A DNA stretch of 64,000 bases from positions 124,001 through 188,000 of the forward strand of contig NZ_JHVM01000009.1 of NCBI RefSeq assembly GCF_000620145.1, read 5' to 3'. Below, piece after piece: positions 53,823-62,523 of the stretch; position 1 is the first letter of the stretch; the number at the start of each line of letters is the position of its first letter. Made by a program: the position numbers and the translations under genes. The notes beneath the pieces were generated by a model. That model worked only from the letters and a program-made list of their open reading frames with translations. It did no database searches and was not told where the DNA came from. This stretch comes from Deefgea rivuli DSM 18356 (GTDB taxonomy: Bacteria > Pseudomonadota > Gammaproteobacteria > Burkholderiales > Chitinibacteraceae).

Positions 53823-53916
53823 CGGCGTATTTTAACGAAAAGCGCCTTACGATGGGGAAGCATTTCTGCGCTAGCCGTTTTTAGGCTGAGGCTGGGGCGA
53901 TGAGTTGGTGGAGTGC

Positions 53917-53938
53917 AACGCGGCGCCGTGTTTTTTTT
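53917..53938 (+). terminator. Orphan terminator-like hairpin upstream of lrgA
   Basis: AACGCG (53917-53922) and CGTGTT (53927-53932, one G-T) with a GCGC loop are followed by six further T on the + strand. No + strand gene lies upstream for over 20 kb, so it would end a short unannotated RNA, or be fortuitous. The rest of the 53823-54032 gap shows nothing else. Confidence 0.4.
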
Positions 53939-54032
53939 GAATGCAATTCTAAGTGTGAATATTTATATCAACTGGCCTAGGATTTCGGCTGCGTAAGCAG
54001 TAGAGTGCAAACTTATGCCTTGAGGACTTGCC

Positions 54033-54407
54033 ATGCTGTACGGCTTATCGATTATTTTCTTTGCACTGCTGTGTGGCGAGTTTTTGCGCCAATTGTTGGG
54101 ACTGCCGATTCCAAGCGTCGTGCTCGGTATGTTGTTGCTAACGGCATGGTGTATTTTTCGGCGCGGCACTGAGCCGCGCGTCACTGCCGTTTCTGAAGGC
54201 CTGCTGCGTTATTTGGGGGTTTTGTTTGTGCCTGCTGGCGTGGGTTTGATAGAGCTGGGCGACAAGTTGGCGACGCAAGGTATTGCTATGTTGATTACGA
54301 TTATGTTGTCAACGCTGATTACTTTGCTAGCAACGGCTTGGGTACTGAATGCGCTGCTGTCACGGCGTAAAGCAGCAGAAAACGCATCAGAAGAGTCGTC
54401 ATCATGA
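54033..54407 (+). CDS. CidA/LrgA-family membrane protein
   Basis: The 124-residue protein has four membrane helices and the LrgA motifs LCGEFLRQLLGLPIPSVVLG and FVPAGVGLIELGD. The family acts with LrgB in holin-like, pyruvate- or osmotic-response functions; mechanism in Gram-negatives is unsettled. TTGAGGAC precedes the ATG. The stop overlaps the LrgB gene by four bases. Confidence 0.9.
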   Translation: MLYGLSIIFFALLCGEFLRQLLGLPIPSVVLGMLLLTAWCIFRRGTEPRVTAVSEGLLRYLGVLFVPAGVGLIELGDKLATQGIAMLITIMLSTLITLLATAWVLNALLSRRKAAENASEESSS

Positions 54408-55114
54408 GTGTACTGGTTCATTTATCAGAATATCCAGCGACCTGGATTGCAGCGACCGGTTTGGTTTATTTGCTGGCGAGTCGCTTGTATCACCGCGCCG
54501 ACTGTTTTCCCTTACTCAATCCCGTATTGATTTCGGTATTATTGCTTATTGGCCTGCTTAAAATCAGCGGCGTGTCGTACGCGACGTATTTTAATGGCGC
54601 ACGACCCATCCACTTATTATTGGGCCCTGCAACCGTTGCGCTGGGGATTCCTTTGTATCTGAATTTGGCCAAAATGAAGCAATACTTTATCCCGCTGTCG
54701 ATTGCTTTATTAATCGGCTCGGTGGTAGGCGTCATTTCTGTTTTATTAATCGGATCTGCATTGGGTTTAAGTTGGGTCACGATCCTGTCGTTTGCGCCCA
54801 AATCCTGCACGACGCCGATTGCGATGGCTTTATCGCAAGAACATGGCGGCTTGCCTGCGCTGACTGCCAATGCGGTGATTGTGGCTGGTGTGGGTGGATC
54901 GGCGTTGGCTTTGCCTTTGTTTCGCTGGTTTAAAATCAAACACGAAGTCGCGCAAGGCTTTGCGCTGGGTTTGGCTTCGCACGGCGTTGGGACGGCACGA
55001 GCGTTTCAAATCTCGGATACAGCAGGCGCTTTTGCGGGGTTGGCGATGGGCTTTAATGGCGTAGTAACGGCTTTGTTACTGCCTTTTGTTTTGAGTTTAT
55101 GGATGTATTTGTAA
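54404..55114 (+). CDS. LrgB-family membrane protein
   Basis: The 236-residue protein has about seven helices and the family signature LLGPATVALGIPLY plus SFAPKSCTTPIAMALSQEHGG and GLASHGVGTARAFQISDTAGAF. It works with the LrgA-like partner encoded just before it (ATGA overlap). The orthologous E. coli pair is YohJ/YohK, and plant and bacterial relatives transport glycolate/glycerate or pyruvate, so a small-acid transporter function is possible. Confidence 0.93.
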   Translation: MSVLVHLSEYPATWIAATGLVYLLASRLYHRADCFPLLNPVLISVLLLIGLLKISGVSYATYFNGARPIHLLLGPATVALGIPLYLNLAKMKQYFIPLSIALLIGSVVGVISVLLIGSALGLSWVTILSFAPKSCTTPIAMALSQEHGGLPALTANAVIVAGVGGSALALPLFRWFKIKHEVAQGFALGLASHGVGTARAFQISDTAGAFAGLAMGFNGVVTALLLPFVLSLWMYL

Positions 55115-55116
55115 GG

Positions 55117-55163
55117 GGTATATCAATGCAAGAGTATTTAAGAAAAGCTTGTGTTGATATACC
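55117..55163. repeat. 10-bp inverted repeat between lrgB and ClC gene
   Basis: GGTATATCAA (55117-55126) and TTGATATACC (55154-55163) are perfect reverse complements, with inner CAAG/CTTG pairing. It could be an mRNA stem after lrgB or a regulator site for the ClC gene. Confidence 0.5.
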
Positions 55164-55201
55164 TACTGCTATTGATCGGTGGATGAAGTTGGGATGATTG
55201 A

Positions 55202-56464
55202 ATGTTAGAGCGTCATTTTTATCGGCAAACGTTTCTAGATTTGGCCGTTTGGCTACCCTTGGCTTGTGTGATCGGCCTATTGGGCGGCGGCGCTTCGGCG
55301 GTTTTGTTGCTGGCGCTCGATTGGGCGACGATGACGCGCGTTGCCAATCCAGCCTTGATTTGGTTTTTACCTGTTGCAGGCTTTGCCGTGGGCTGGCTCT
55401 ATCATCAGTTTGGCCGTGGGGTTGAATCGGGCAGTAATTTACTGATTGATGAAATTCATAATCCCAAAGCGGTGATTCCACTAAAAATGGCACCGCTGGT
55501 GTTGATTGGCACGGTCTTGTCGCATTTGTTTGGCGCATCGGTCGGGCGCGAAGGCACGGCAGTGCAAATGTCCGGTACGTTTGCGGATCAAATTGCGTTG
55601 TTAACAAAACGCGGCCCAGAAGGGCGGCGCGTGATTTTAATGGCGGGAATGAGCGCTGGCTTTGCGGGGGTATTTGGTACGCCCTTAGCGGGGGCGGTGT
55701 TTGGCTTGGAAGTATTAGCGCTGGGGAAAATGCGCAATAACGCGCTATTTCCTTGTCTCATCGCCAGCTTGGTCAGCGATTGCTTAGTACGATTTTTGGG
55801 TGTGCAGCATACGCATTATTTTATTTCGGTGATCCCTGAAATTACGCTTAAAGGCATTGTTGCCGTTTTATTCGCTGGAATTATCTTTGGCTTATCGGGG
55901 AAGTTTTTTGCTGAAATAACGCATTGGATTGCGCATCAATTCAAACGAATTAGCTATCCGCCATTTCGCCCATTGCTCGGCGGTTTAGTAATTGCGATTG
56001 TTGTCTATTGGATGGGTGCTTATCGTTATATTGGCCTTGGTATTCCAAGCATTGTTGAATCATTTCAGCAGCCGCTTTCGTTTTGGGATGCGCCATTGAA
56101 AATGCTATTGACGACATTTTCATTGGGCGCTGGATTTAAAGGCGGAGAAGTCACACCGCTATTTTATATCGGCGCGACTTTGGGTAATGCTCTAGCGCCG
56201 ATACTCGATATGCCCTATCCCTTATTGGCGGGATTAGGCTTTGTCGCGGTGTTTGCCGGAGCAGCTAATACGCCATTGGCGTGTACTTTTATGGCGATTG
56301 AATTATTTGGCGCAGCCATCGCACCGTACGCTTTATTGGCATGCGTTGTCGCATATTTATTTTCGGGTCACAGCAGTATTTATGTCGCGCAGCGTTTAGG
56401 CTCGGGCAAAGGGCGGCCATTAGCGAATGAAAAAGCGACGATTCGTATTTCTGATATGAAATAA
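55202..56464 (+). CDS. ClC-family channel/antiporter, probable fluoride exporter type
   Basis: The 420-residue protein has ClC topology with GREGTAVQM (115-123) in place of GREGP and GFKGGEVTPLFYIGATLGN in place of the GIFAP region. The usual GSGIP chloride site is replaced by VESGSNLLIDEIH (74-86). GREGT with an SN/NNL(I/L)xDEIH signature is characteristic of fluoride/proton antiporters (CLC-F), so that function is preferred over chloride transport. The gating Glu is Glu117. No fluoride riboswitch was recognised in the 87-base upstream region. A weak GGGATGA precedes the ATG. Confidence 0.8.
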   Translation: MLERHFYRQTFLDLAVWLPLACVIGLLGGGASAVLLLALDWATMTRVANPALIWFLPVAGFAVGWLYHQFGRGVESGSNLLIDEIHNPKAVIPLKMAPLVLIGTVLSHLFGASVGREGTAVQMSGTFADQIALLTKRGPEGRRVILMAGMSAGFAGVFGTPLAGAVFGLEVLALGKMRNNALFPCLIASLVSDCLVRFLGVQHTHYFISVIPEITLKGIVAVLFAGIIFGLSGKFFAEITHWIAHQFKRISYPPFRPLLGGLVIAIVVYWMGAYRYIGLGIPSIVESFQQPLSFWDAPLKMLLTTFSLGAGFKGGEVTPLFYIGATLGNALAPILDMPYPLLAGLGFVAVFAGAANTPLACTFMAIELFGAAIAPYALLACVVAYLFSGHSSIYVAQRLGSGKGRPLANEKATIRISDMK

Positions 56465-56506
56465 TTAATTAAATTATGCAGAAAGTGCATTTCGAGTCCA
56501 CGAAAA

Positions 56507-56609
56507 ACACGAAAGGCACGAAAAATACTAAAATCTCAGTTTATTTCTTCCTGCGTCGATTTGGCTAAATCTGAAACGTCCTTGTTCGTGTTGTTCGTGC
56601 CTTTCGTGT
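56507..56609. repeat. Inverted repeat element with CACGAA direct repeats
   Basis: ACACGAAAGGCACGAA (56507-56522) is a perfect reverse complement of TTCGTGCCTTTCGTGT (56594-56609). Additional CACGAAA units flank the left arm and GTTCGTG units the right, so the arms are built of short direct repeats. It fills the convergent gap between the ClC gene and cysG. Similar (CACGAAA)n blocks occur between genes in other proteobacteria. Confidence 0.7.
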
Positions 56610-56641
56610 ACTACGTTTTTGATGAGTTGATGTAATATCAG

Positions 56642-58021
56642 TTAAGTATTTCGCCAGTTGAGTTTGTCGTGCAATTGCACCACATCGCCAATAATCAGTA
56701 GGGCGGGCGGTTTGATTTGATGTTGTTCGATTAGTGCGGCTAAGTTGGCGAGTGTTCCGGTAATCACTCTTTGCTGCGGTGTGGTTGCGCGTTCAATAAT
56801 GGCAACAAGGGTATTGCTTGCTCGGCCATGAGCAATAAGCTGCTCAGCAATATACCCAGCTTGCGCTACGCCCATATACACGACAACGGTTTCGGAAGGG
56901 TTCACTAAGCGTGGCCAATCTAGATCGGTTTCGCCAGCGCGGCGATGGCCGGTGACAAACGTTACTGATTGCGCGTAATCGCGATGCGTTAACGGAATGC
57001 CGGCATAGCACGATGCACCAGCAGCAGACGTAATGCCCGGCACCACTTCAAACGCAATGCCATTGGCGGCTAGCTCTTCGATTTCTTCGCCACCGCGACC
57101 AAAAATGAAAGGGTCTCCGCCTTTGAGGCGCAGCACTTTTTTGCCTTCCAGCGCTAAACGCACCAAAAGTTGATTGATTTCTTCTTGTGGCAGCGCGTGA
57201 TTATTCGATTTTTTGCCGACATAAATTCGCTCCGCATCGCGGCGAACCATTTCCATAATGTCGCTAGACACTAAATTATCATAAAGCACGACATCGGCTT
57301 GCTGCATTAAGCGCAGCGCGCGAAAGGTCAGCAAATCTGGATTACCCGGCCCACTGCCGACTAAATACACCGCGCCTTTGGTTTGCGTGTTGCCTTGCTC
57401 AATGTCGGCAATCAGTTGCGCGCGCGCAGCGTCGACTTGGCCGGAGAAAATTTGATCGGGAATCGGCCCAGCGAGTACGTTTTCCCAAAATTCGCGCCGC
57501 GTTGCTGGATCAGGCATTTTTTCTTTGCACAATGGCCGCAGCTCGCTGCCCAAACGCGCTAAATCGCCCCAGCCGTGCGGAATGAGCGCTTCAAGCTGGG
57601 CGCGTAAATGCCGCGCCAGCACCGGCACGCCGCCGCCAGTAGAGATCGCAATCGTCAATGGCGCACGATCTACAATCGCTGGCGTGATAAAGCGGCTGTG
57701 CGCTGGATCATCGACGGCGTTGACTAAAATGCCTGCTGCCTCGCAAGCGGTAAACACGGCTTGATTCACCGCTGGATGATCGGTGGCGGCAATCACCAGG
57801 CGCTGCCCCGCAATTTGTGCCAAAGAAAATTCCGCTGGTTGCCAGCGTACTTCACCTTTTTTAACGAGTTCTCGCATTTCCGCACAAAGCTCAGGCGCGA
57901 TGACGGTGACATCGGCTCCCGCTGAGCGCAGTAAACGGAGCTTACGCACAGCAATTTCACCACCACCGACGATGAGGCAAGCTTGCTGTTTTAAATTCAA
58001 AAAGAGGGGAAAGTAGTCCAT
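56642..58021 (-). CDS. cysG: Siroheme synthase CysG
   Basis: CysG makes siroheme from uroporphyrinogen III by two methylations, NAD-dependent oxidation and iron chelation. From ATG 58021 (MDYFPLFLNLKQQ; an upstream start at 58099 is not needed) it has 459 residues. The N-terminal half is the dehydrogenase/ferrochelatase (VGGGEIAVRKLRLL, ISTGGGVPVLARHLR) and the C-terminal half the SUMT methyltransferase (VGSGPGNPDLLTFRAL, GGDPFIFGRGGEE, VVPGITSA). Siroheme serves sulfite and nitrite reductases; none lies nearby. Divergent from the cytochrome c gene. Confidence 0.96.
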   Translation of the reverse strand: MDYFPLFLNLKQQACLIVGGGEIAVRKLRLLRSAGADVTVIAPELCAEMRELVKKGEVRWQPAEFSLAQIAGQRLVIAATDHPAVNQAVFTACEAAGILVNAVDDPAHSRFITPAIVDRAPLTIAISTGGGVPVLARHLRAQLEALIPHGWGDLARLGSELRPLCKEKMPDPATRREFWENVLAGPIPDQIFSGQVDAARAQLIADIEQGNTQTKGAVYLVGSGPGNPDLLTFRALRLMQQADVVLYDNLVSSDIMEMVRRDAERIYVGKKSNNHALPQEEINQLLVRLALEGKKVLRLKGGDPFIFGRGGEEIEELAANGIAFEVVPGITSAAGASCYAGIPLTHRDYAQSVTFVTGHRRAGETDLDWPRLVNPSETVVVYMGVAQAGYIAEQLIAHGRASNTLVAIIERATTPQQRVITGTLANLAALIEQHQIKPPALLIIGDVVQLHDKLNWRNT

Positions 58022-58077
58022 TGCTAGGCTCGTTTGCTTGCGTAAGCTGTATTGTCGCGCTTTATTTGGCTGTTGAG

Positions 58078-58100
58078 CGTGATTTTTTAACAGAATCACG
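58078..58100. repeat. Palindrome between cysG and cytochrome c gene
   Basis: CGTGATT (58078-58084) and AATCACG (58094-58100) form a perfect 7-bp inverted repeat with a 9-base spacer in the divergent intergenic region. It could be an operator; no regulator is evident. Confidence 0.35.
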
Positions 58101-58191
58101 TGGGTTTGATGCTTCTCAGTGTTTGAGTCTTTGAAATTGTGCCATTCTGTAAAGTAATTGATTTATTTTCTTAGTGTTTGGAGTACGAACG

Positions 58192-58500
58192 ATGAAAGTT
58201 TTTGCCTGTTTGATCGCTGCTGGATATGTGTTGAGTGCGGCTGCAACTGCTGCGCCGATGGATGATTTGCTAAAAGCCAAAAATTGTATGGCCTGTCATG
58301 CGGTGGACAGAAAAATTGTTGGGCCTGCGTATAAAGATGTCGCGGCCAAGTATAAAGGCAATAAAGACGCAGTGACTTTGTTGGCAGCGAAGATTCAAAA
58401 GGGCGGCTCGGGCGTGTGGGGCGCAGTGCCGATGCCACCGAATGCGGTAACGCAGGCTGAAGCGAAACAAATGGCGGCATGGATTTTGGTGCAAAAGTAA
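58192..58500 (+). CDS. Small class I cytochrome c (c551/c5-like)
   Basis: The 102-residue preprotein begins with a signal peptide ending near ATAAPMD; the mature protein has one heme site CMACH, GPAYKDVAAKYKG and a Met ligand in VPMPPNAVTQAEAKQMAAWIL. This is the cytochrome c551 pattern, a periplasmic electron carrier that could feed the cbb3 oxidase encoded in this window. TGGAG precedes the ATG at 58192. A strong terminator follows. Confidence 0.92.
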   Translation: MKVFACLIAAGYVLSAAATAAPMDDLLKAKNCMACHAVDRKIVGPAYKDVAAKYKGNKDAVTLLAAKIQKGGSGVWGAVPMPPNAVTQAEAKQMAAWILVQK

Positions 58501-58520
58501 GCGTTACCATCGCTCAATCA

Positions 58521-58551
58521 AACCGTAAAGCGCAGGCTTTGCGGTTTTTTT
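58521..58551 (+). terminator. Intrinsic terminator of cytochrome c gene
   Basis: AACCGTAAAGC pairs with GCTTTGCGGTT (one G-T) around a GCAG loop and is followed by more than four T. Confidence 0.8.
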
Positions 58552-58586
58552 ATGTCTGAATGTCAGATTTGCATTTGAACTACGAC

Positions 58587-58640
58587 TACAAGGATATATC
58601 TAGTTAGTTTCCGCAGTGGTGAAAGGTGGCGATCCTTGTA
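58587..58640 (+). promoter_or_regulatory. Inverted-repeat leader element before msrP
   Basis: TACAAGGAT (58587-58595) and ATCCTTGTA (58632-58640) are perfect reverse complements, enclosing a G/C-containing 36-base region. It ends 52 bases before msrP. It might be a leader RNA structure or a DNA operator; I do not recognise a known riboswitch. Confidence 0.4.
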
Positions 58641-58692
58641 CGATGGGGTGATGCCGAGCCAAAGATCGTGCTAATAAAATCTGGAGATTCAA

Positions 58693-59607
58693 ATGCTTAC
58701 CCGCCGCCCTAGTGATATTTTACCGTCCGAAATCACGCCTAAATCCGTGTTTTTAAATCGCCGTGAGTTTATGGCTGGCGCAGCGGGTTCTTTGCTGTTG
58801 GCAGGTGAAGCGGCTGCGGCGCTAAAAGGGAATCCCAGTCCTTTATCGACCAAGGACTCGCCCAATAGCCTAAAAGAAATCACTACTTACAATAATTATT
58901 ATGAATTTGGTACGGATAAAAGTGATCCGGCTGAAAATGCGGGCGCTTTGAAAACACGGCCATGGACGATTGTCGTCGAAGGCGAGGCGGGCAAAGCGCG
59001 TACGTATAGCATTGATGATTTACTGAAGGTCGCCGCTTTAGAGGAACGTATTTACCGCCTGCGCTGTGTGGAAGGGTGGTCCATGGTGATACCTTGGGTG
59101 GGTATTCCTTTGGCGAGTTTACTCAAGCAAGTGGAGCCTACGTCTAAAGCCAAATTTGTGTCGTTTGAAACGTTGAAAGACCCCAAGCAAATGCCGGGAC
59201 AGCAGAGCCGTGTGTTGGAATGGCCTTACCGCGAAGGTTTGCGCATCGATGAAGCAATGCATCCGCTCACCATTCTGGCTGTTGGCTTGTATGGTGAGGT
59301 CTTACCCAATCAAAATGGCGCGCCAGTGCGTTTGGTTGTGCCGTGGAAATATGGATTTAAAAGTATCAAATCAATTGTCAAAATCCGTCTGCAAGAAACT
59401 CAGCCTGCAACCAGCTGGAATTTGAGCGCACCGAATGAATATGGTTTTTACTCGAATGTGAATCCTAGTGTGGATCACCCGCGCTGGAGCCAAGCCAAAG
59501 AGCGGCGTATCGGCGATATTTTAAAACGCCCGACTTTGCCGTTTAATGGCTACGGTGAGCAAGTGGCTGGCTTGTACAAGGGCATGGATTTACGTAAATT
59601 TTTCTAG
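58693..59607 (+). CDS. msrP: Protein-methionine-sulfoxide reductase catalytic subunit MsrP
   Basis: MsrP repairs oxidised methionine in periplasmic proteins using molybdopterin and electrons from MsrQ. The 304-residue protein carries a Tat signal NRREFM (22-27) with a following hydrophobic Ala/Leu stretch; the molybdenum Cys lies in [11 protein letters not shown] (Cys125). [18 protein letters not shown] and the [17 protein letters not shown] motif are specific to YedY/MsrP. The ATG follows CTGGAG. msrQ follows after 12 bases. Confidence 0.95.
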   Translation: MLTRRPSDILPSEITPKSVFLNRREFMAGAAGSLLLAGEAAAALKGNPSPLSTKDSPNSLKEITTYNNYYEFGTDKSDPAENAGALKTRPWTIVVEGEAGKARTYSIDDLLKVAALEERIYRLRCVEGWSMVIPWVGIPLASLLKQVEPTSKAKFVSFETLKDPKQMPGQQSRVLEWPYREGLRIDEAMHPLTILAVGLYGEVLPNQNGAPVRLVVPWKYGFKSIKSIVKIRLQETQPATSWNLSAPNEYGFYSNVNPSVDHPRWSQAKERRIGDILKRPTLPFNGYGEQVAGLYKGMDLRKFF

Positions 59608-59619
59608 GTGGGTATTTAA

Positions 59620-60258
59620 ATGCAGGCAAATGAAAACGTGGCTTCTAGTCCAATACCTAGTAGTCGGTTTGTGGCTGGGATTAGAAACAACGCGAGCAAG
59701 TTACTCAAGCCTTTGCTGTTCTGTGTGTGTTTGATTCCCTTGTTGCGCGCAGGGTTGCTGTTTAGCGAGGCGGTGAATCCGATTGAATTTATCACGCGAT
59801 CAACAGGGACGTGGGCTTTGGTGGGCTTGCTGGTGACTTTGAGTATTACGCCGCTGCGGCAAATCACCGGTTGGAGTCGCTTAATTCAATTTCGCCGGAT
59901 GTTGGGCTTGTTTGCGTTTTTTTACGCGCTACTGCATTTCACGACCTACATTTGGCTGGATCAGTTTTTTGATTTTTCAGCGATTTTAAAAGACATTATC
60001 AAACGCCCCTTTATTACACTAGGTTTTGCGACATTTGTGCTATTGATTCCATTGGCAGTAACGTCAACGAACGGCTGGATGCGGCGATTAAAGCGCAACT
60101 GGGGGCGTTTGCATCGTTTGATTTACTTGATTGCGCCGCTGGCGGTGATTCATTACATCTGGTTGGTGAAAAAGGATTTAACCCAACCGTTGATTTATGC
60201 TGCTGTGCTAGTGATTTTGCTCGGCTGGCGCGTGCTGCGTCACTTTCGCGCTCATTAA
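59620..60258 (+). CDS. msrQ: Heme-binding membrane subunit MsrQ
   Basis: MsrQ is the quinol-linked b-type heme membrane partner of MsrP. The 212-residue protein has six hydrophobic helices and conserved His in YALLHFTTYIWLD, RLHRLIYLIAPLAVIHYIW, which are the heme ligands of the ferric-reductase-like family. LSITPLRQITG and FRRMLGL are typical. It overlaps the end of the convergent histidine kinase gene by four bases. Confidence 0.94.
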   Translation: MQANENVASSPIPSSRFVAGIRNNASKLLKPLLFCVCLIPLLRAGLLFSEAVNPIEFITRSTGTWALVGLLVTLSITPLRQITGWSRLIQFRRMLGLFAFFYALLHFTTYIWLDQFFDFSAILKDIIKRPFITLGFATFVLLIPLAVTSTNGWMRRLKRNWGRLHRLIYLIAPLAVIHYIWLVKKDLTQPLIYAAVLVILLGWRVLRHFRAH

Positions 60259-62399
60259 ATCGTCGGTGGCAGGTATTGCGATTGCTGGCTGTACTCACCC
60301 ACTGCGAGGTGAGTAAGTCGCATTTCGAGGCTGAGCTCAATCAGTTGCTCGGCTTGAAATTCCCCTTGGGCAAACTCAATTTGCTCTAACAATTGCGCTA
60401 CGCGATCTGCGCCAATTTGCAGTGCAATGCCTTTGCCACTGTGTGCTAAACGGCAGCATTCATCGGGGTCGGTATTATTCGTCAACTGCTGCAAAATCTC
60501 ATCGATTCGATTTAATCCTTTTTGGCTTAGGGCAGCAAAACGCTTCGGGTTAAAGCCTAGCCGGTTGGGCGCTTCTGGATTGAAATACAGCGAATTTTCC
60601 AACTCGTCATTCGGGCTTAAATGAGGGTTGTTGTGGTAGTGGCTTTCTGCGGGTAGTGCAATGTGTGCTACCGCTTCGAGTAAGCCATTGGCGGTGAAAG
60701 GCTTGCCTAGCCAGCCGTTTAAACCAATGCGCTGGACTTCGGCGGGGCTCGGTTGCAGACCAGCACTCACCATCAAAGTGGGTAGAAAATAACCTTGCTG
60801 GCGCATCGCTTCAATTGTGGCAATCCCATCGAGTTCGGGCATATTGCGATCGATCAGCACTGTATTAATGCTTGGGTTTTGTGCCAGCACGGTAAGGGCT
60901 TCTTTGCCGTTGGCCGCTTCAAAGACGCTCGCTTGTGCATCAGTTAAAATTTGCCGCATTAAATCGCGATTCACTTCTTGATCTTCGACCAGCAAAATCA
61001 CTAAGCCGCTTAAGGGTGAGCCGACTGCATTTTTGTTCGCGCTAAGGGTTTGCGTTTCCGCTTGCACGGTGGCGGTAAAGGTACTTCCCACATTGAGCTG
61101 GCTTACAAAAGTGAGATCTCCGCCCATTTTAACGGCGAATTCTTTGCTAATCGCCAGCCCTAGGCCAGTGCCACCTTTGAATAGACCGCTTTCCGTTTGT
61201 TCAAATGGCTTAAAAACCAAAGGTGTTTCACTTGGGCTGATTCCAAGGCCTTGGTCGCTGACGGTTGCTTTGAGTTCAATTAGCCCTGTGCGCTGCACGG
61301 TACTAGATAGCTGACAGTGAATTGCGCCGGACTCAGAAAATTTAATCGCATTCGAAAGTAGGTTTAATAAGATTTGCCGCCATTTTCCGGCATCGAGCAA
61401 GAGCGCTGCGGGTAAATCGGTGCTGGTTTGAATCTCTAGCCGTAATCCTTTTTTCTCGGCTAGGGGGCTGAAAATCGCTTTGAGTTCATTGACGAACGAT
61501 TGTGTATCTAGCACCACTTCATTGAGTGAAAAGTGTCCTGCTTCAATTTTACTCATGTCTAAGACGTTGCCGAGCAAGGTTTGCAAGTGATGACTGGCTT
61601 GAATAATGTGATTCAAGTATTGCTGCTCGGTGGTGGGCAAATTGGCCATTTTCTGGGTTAGTTCGGCGTAGCCCAAAATGGTCGTTAACGGTGTTCGCAT
61701 CTCATGACTGATTGATGCGAGAAAATGACTTTTAGCGGTATTGGCGGCTTGCGCTTTTTGCTCTGCTTCTTTGAGTTGCAGCAGTGTTTGCTGATTACGC
61801 CACAGCGTACGTAGTGTAATGACTGAAAAAATCAGCATCGCGCCCAGTAAAATAACATTGAGCACCGTGCGATATTTCAGCAGCTCCATGACTTTGGTTT
61901 TTTTGGCATCCAAGATTTGCGTGTATCGACTATCTAATGCATTCACGACTTGGCGCAAATGCGGTGACATCCTATCTGCCGAGTCTTTTATCTTTTCTAG
62001 ATTGGTAGGCGAGAGCTCGTTTAAGGTCGTTTGGGTTTTTTCAATCCAAAGTGAAACTGGGGGAAGGTGTTTGCTAAACGCAGGATTGCTTGCGCTGAGG
62101 CTAGGGTAGGCGCCGTTTTTATATTCATTAATCCGATTGGCAAATACATTAAAACTGGCATGAACATGATCGCGATTTTCTGTACTGGGATTGTCTTCGT
62201 ATTCTTGCATTGCTCGTTCAAAGAAACTGTATTCTTTATTGGCTGAGCGCGCTGCTTTAAGCTTTTCTTGCTGCTGTGGCGTATTGAATTCAGACAGGAT
62301 CGTTTGTGCTTTGAATTCATAACTCAAAATCAGCGCAAAAGCACCGAGCAAGGTGGCAACGACTGTAAAACAGAGGGTGCGAAATTTGAATTTGTACAA
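60255..62399 (-). CDS. Hybrid sensor histidine kinase with receiver and Hpt domains
   Basis: The 714-residue protein has two membrane helices (about 8-25 and 177-198) enclosing a periplasmic sensor of about 150 residues. The cytoplasmic part has HisKA (ASISHEMRTPL, His232), HATPase (NLLSNAIKFS, GTGLGLAISKEF), a receiver with Asp517 in VLIDRNMPELDG, and a C-terminal Hpt domain (His653 in LAHSGKG). This four-module phosphorelay resembles BarA- or TorS-type kinases; the signal and response regulator are not seen here. The start is TTG 62399, without a good alternative. It is 124 bases downstream of recG. Confidence 0.85.
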   Translation of the reverse strand: MYKFKFRTLCFTVVATLLGAFALILSYEFKAQTILSEFNTPQQQEKLKAARSANKEYSFFERAMQEYEDNPSTENRDHVHASFNVFANRINEYKNGAYPSLSASNPAFSKHLPPVSLWIEKTQTTLNELSPTNLEKIKDSADRMSPHLRQVVNALDSRYTQILDAKKTKVMELLKYRTVLNVILLGAMLIFSVITLRTLWRNQQTLLQLKEAEQKAQAANTAKSHFLASISHEMRTPLTTILGYAELTQKMANLPTTEQQYLNHIIQASHHLQTLLGNVLDMSKIEAGHFSLNEVVLDTQSFVNELKAIFSPLAEKKGLRLEIQTSTDLPAALLLDAGKWRQILLNLLSNAIKFSESGAIHCQLSSTVQRTGLIELKATVSDQGLGISPSETPLVFKPFEQTESGLFKGGTGLGLAISKEFAVKMGGDLTFVSQLNVGSTFTATVQAETQTLSANKNAVGSPLSGLVILLVEDQEVNRDLMRQILTDAQASVFEAANGKEALTVLAQNPSINTVLIDRNMPELDGIATIEAMRQQGYFLPTLMVSAGLQPSPAEVQRIGLNGWLGKPFTANGLLEAVAHIALPAESHYHNNPHLSPNDELENSLYFNPEAPNRLGFNPKRFAALSQKGLNRIDEILQQLTNNTDPDECCRLAHSGKGIALQIGADRVAQLLEQIEFAQGEFQAEQLIELSLEMRLTHLAVGEYSQQSQYLPPTI

Positions 62400-62523
62400 G
62401 GTGGTGAGCCAGCGCAGCGATTGATACCGTATTCTATGCTGTTTAGGTACTACTTTGCAGTGCCTTACGTCCGTATCGGCTCGTTTGTTGCTTGTATGAT
62501 ATCAAGTTGAGATCTTCTGCTGT

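Noticed and set aside
55115-55201. Fluoride riboswitch in front of the ClC gene
   Set aside because: The conserved riboswitch core was not found; only a 10-bp inverted repeat is present.
55053-55607. 184-codon minus-strand frame across lrgB and the ClC gene
   Set aside because: Opposite two conserved membrane protein genes; Pro/Arg-rich, no homology recognised.
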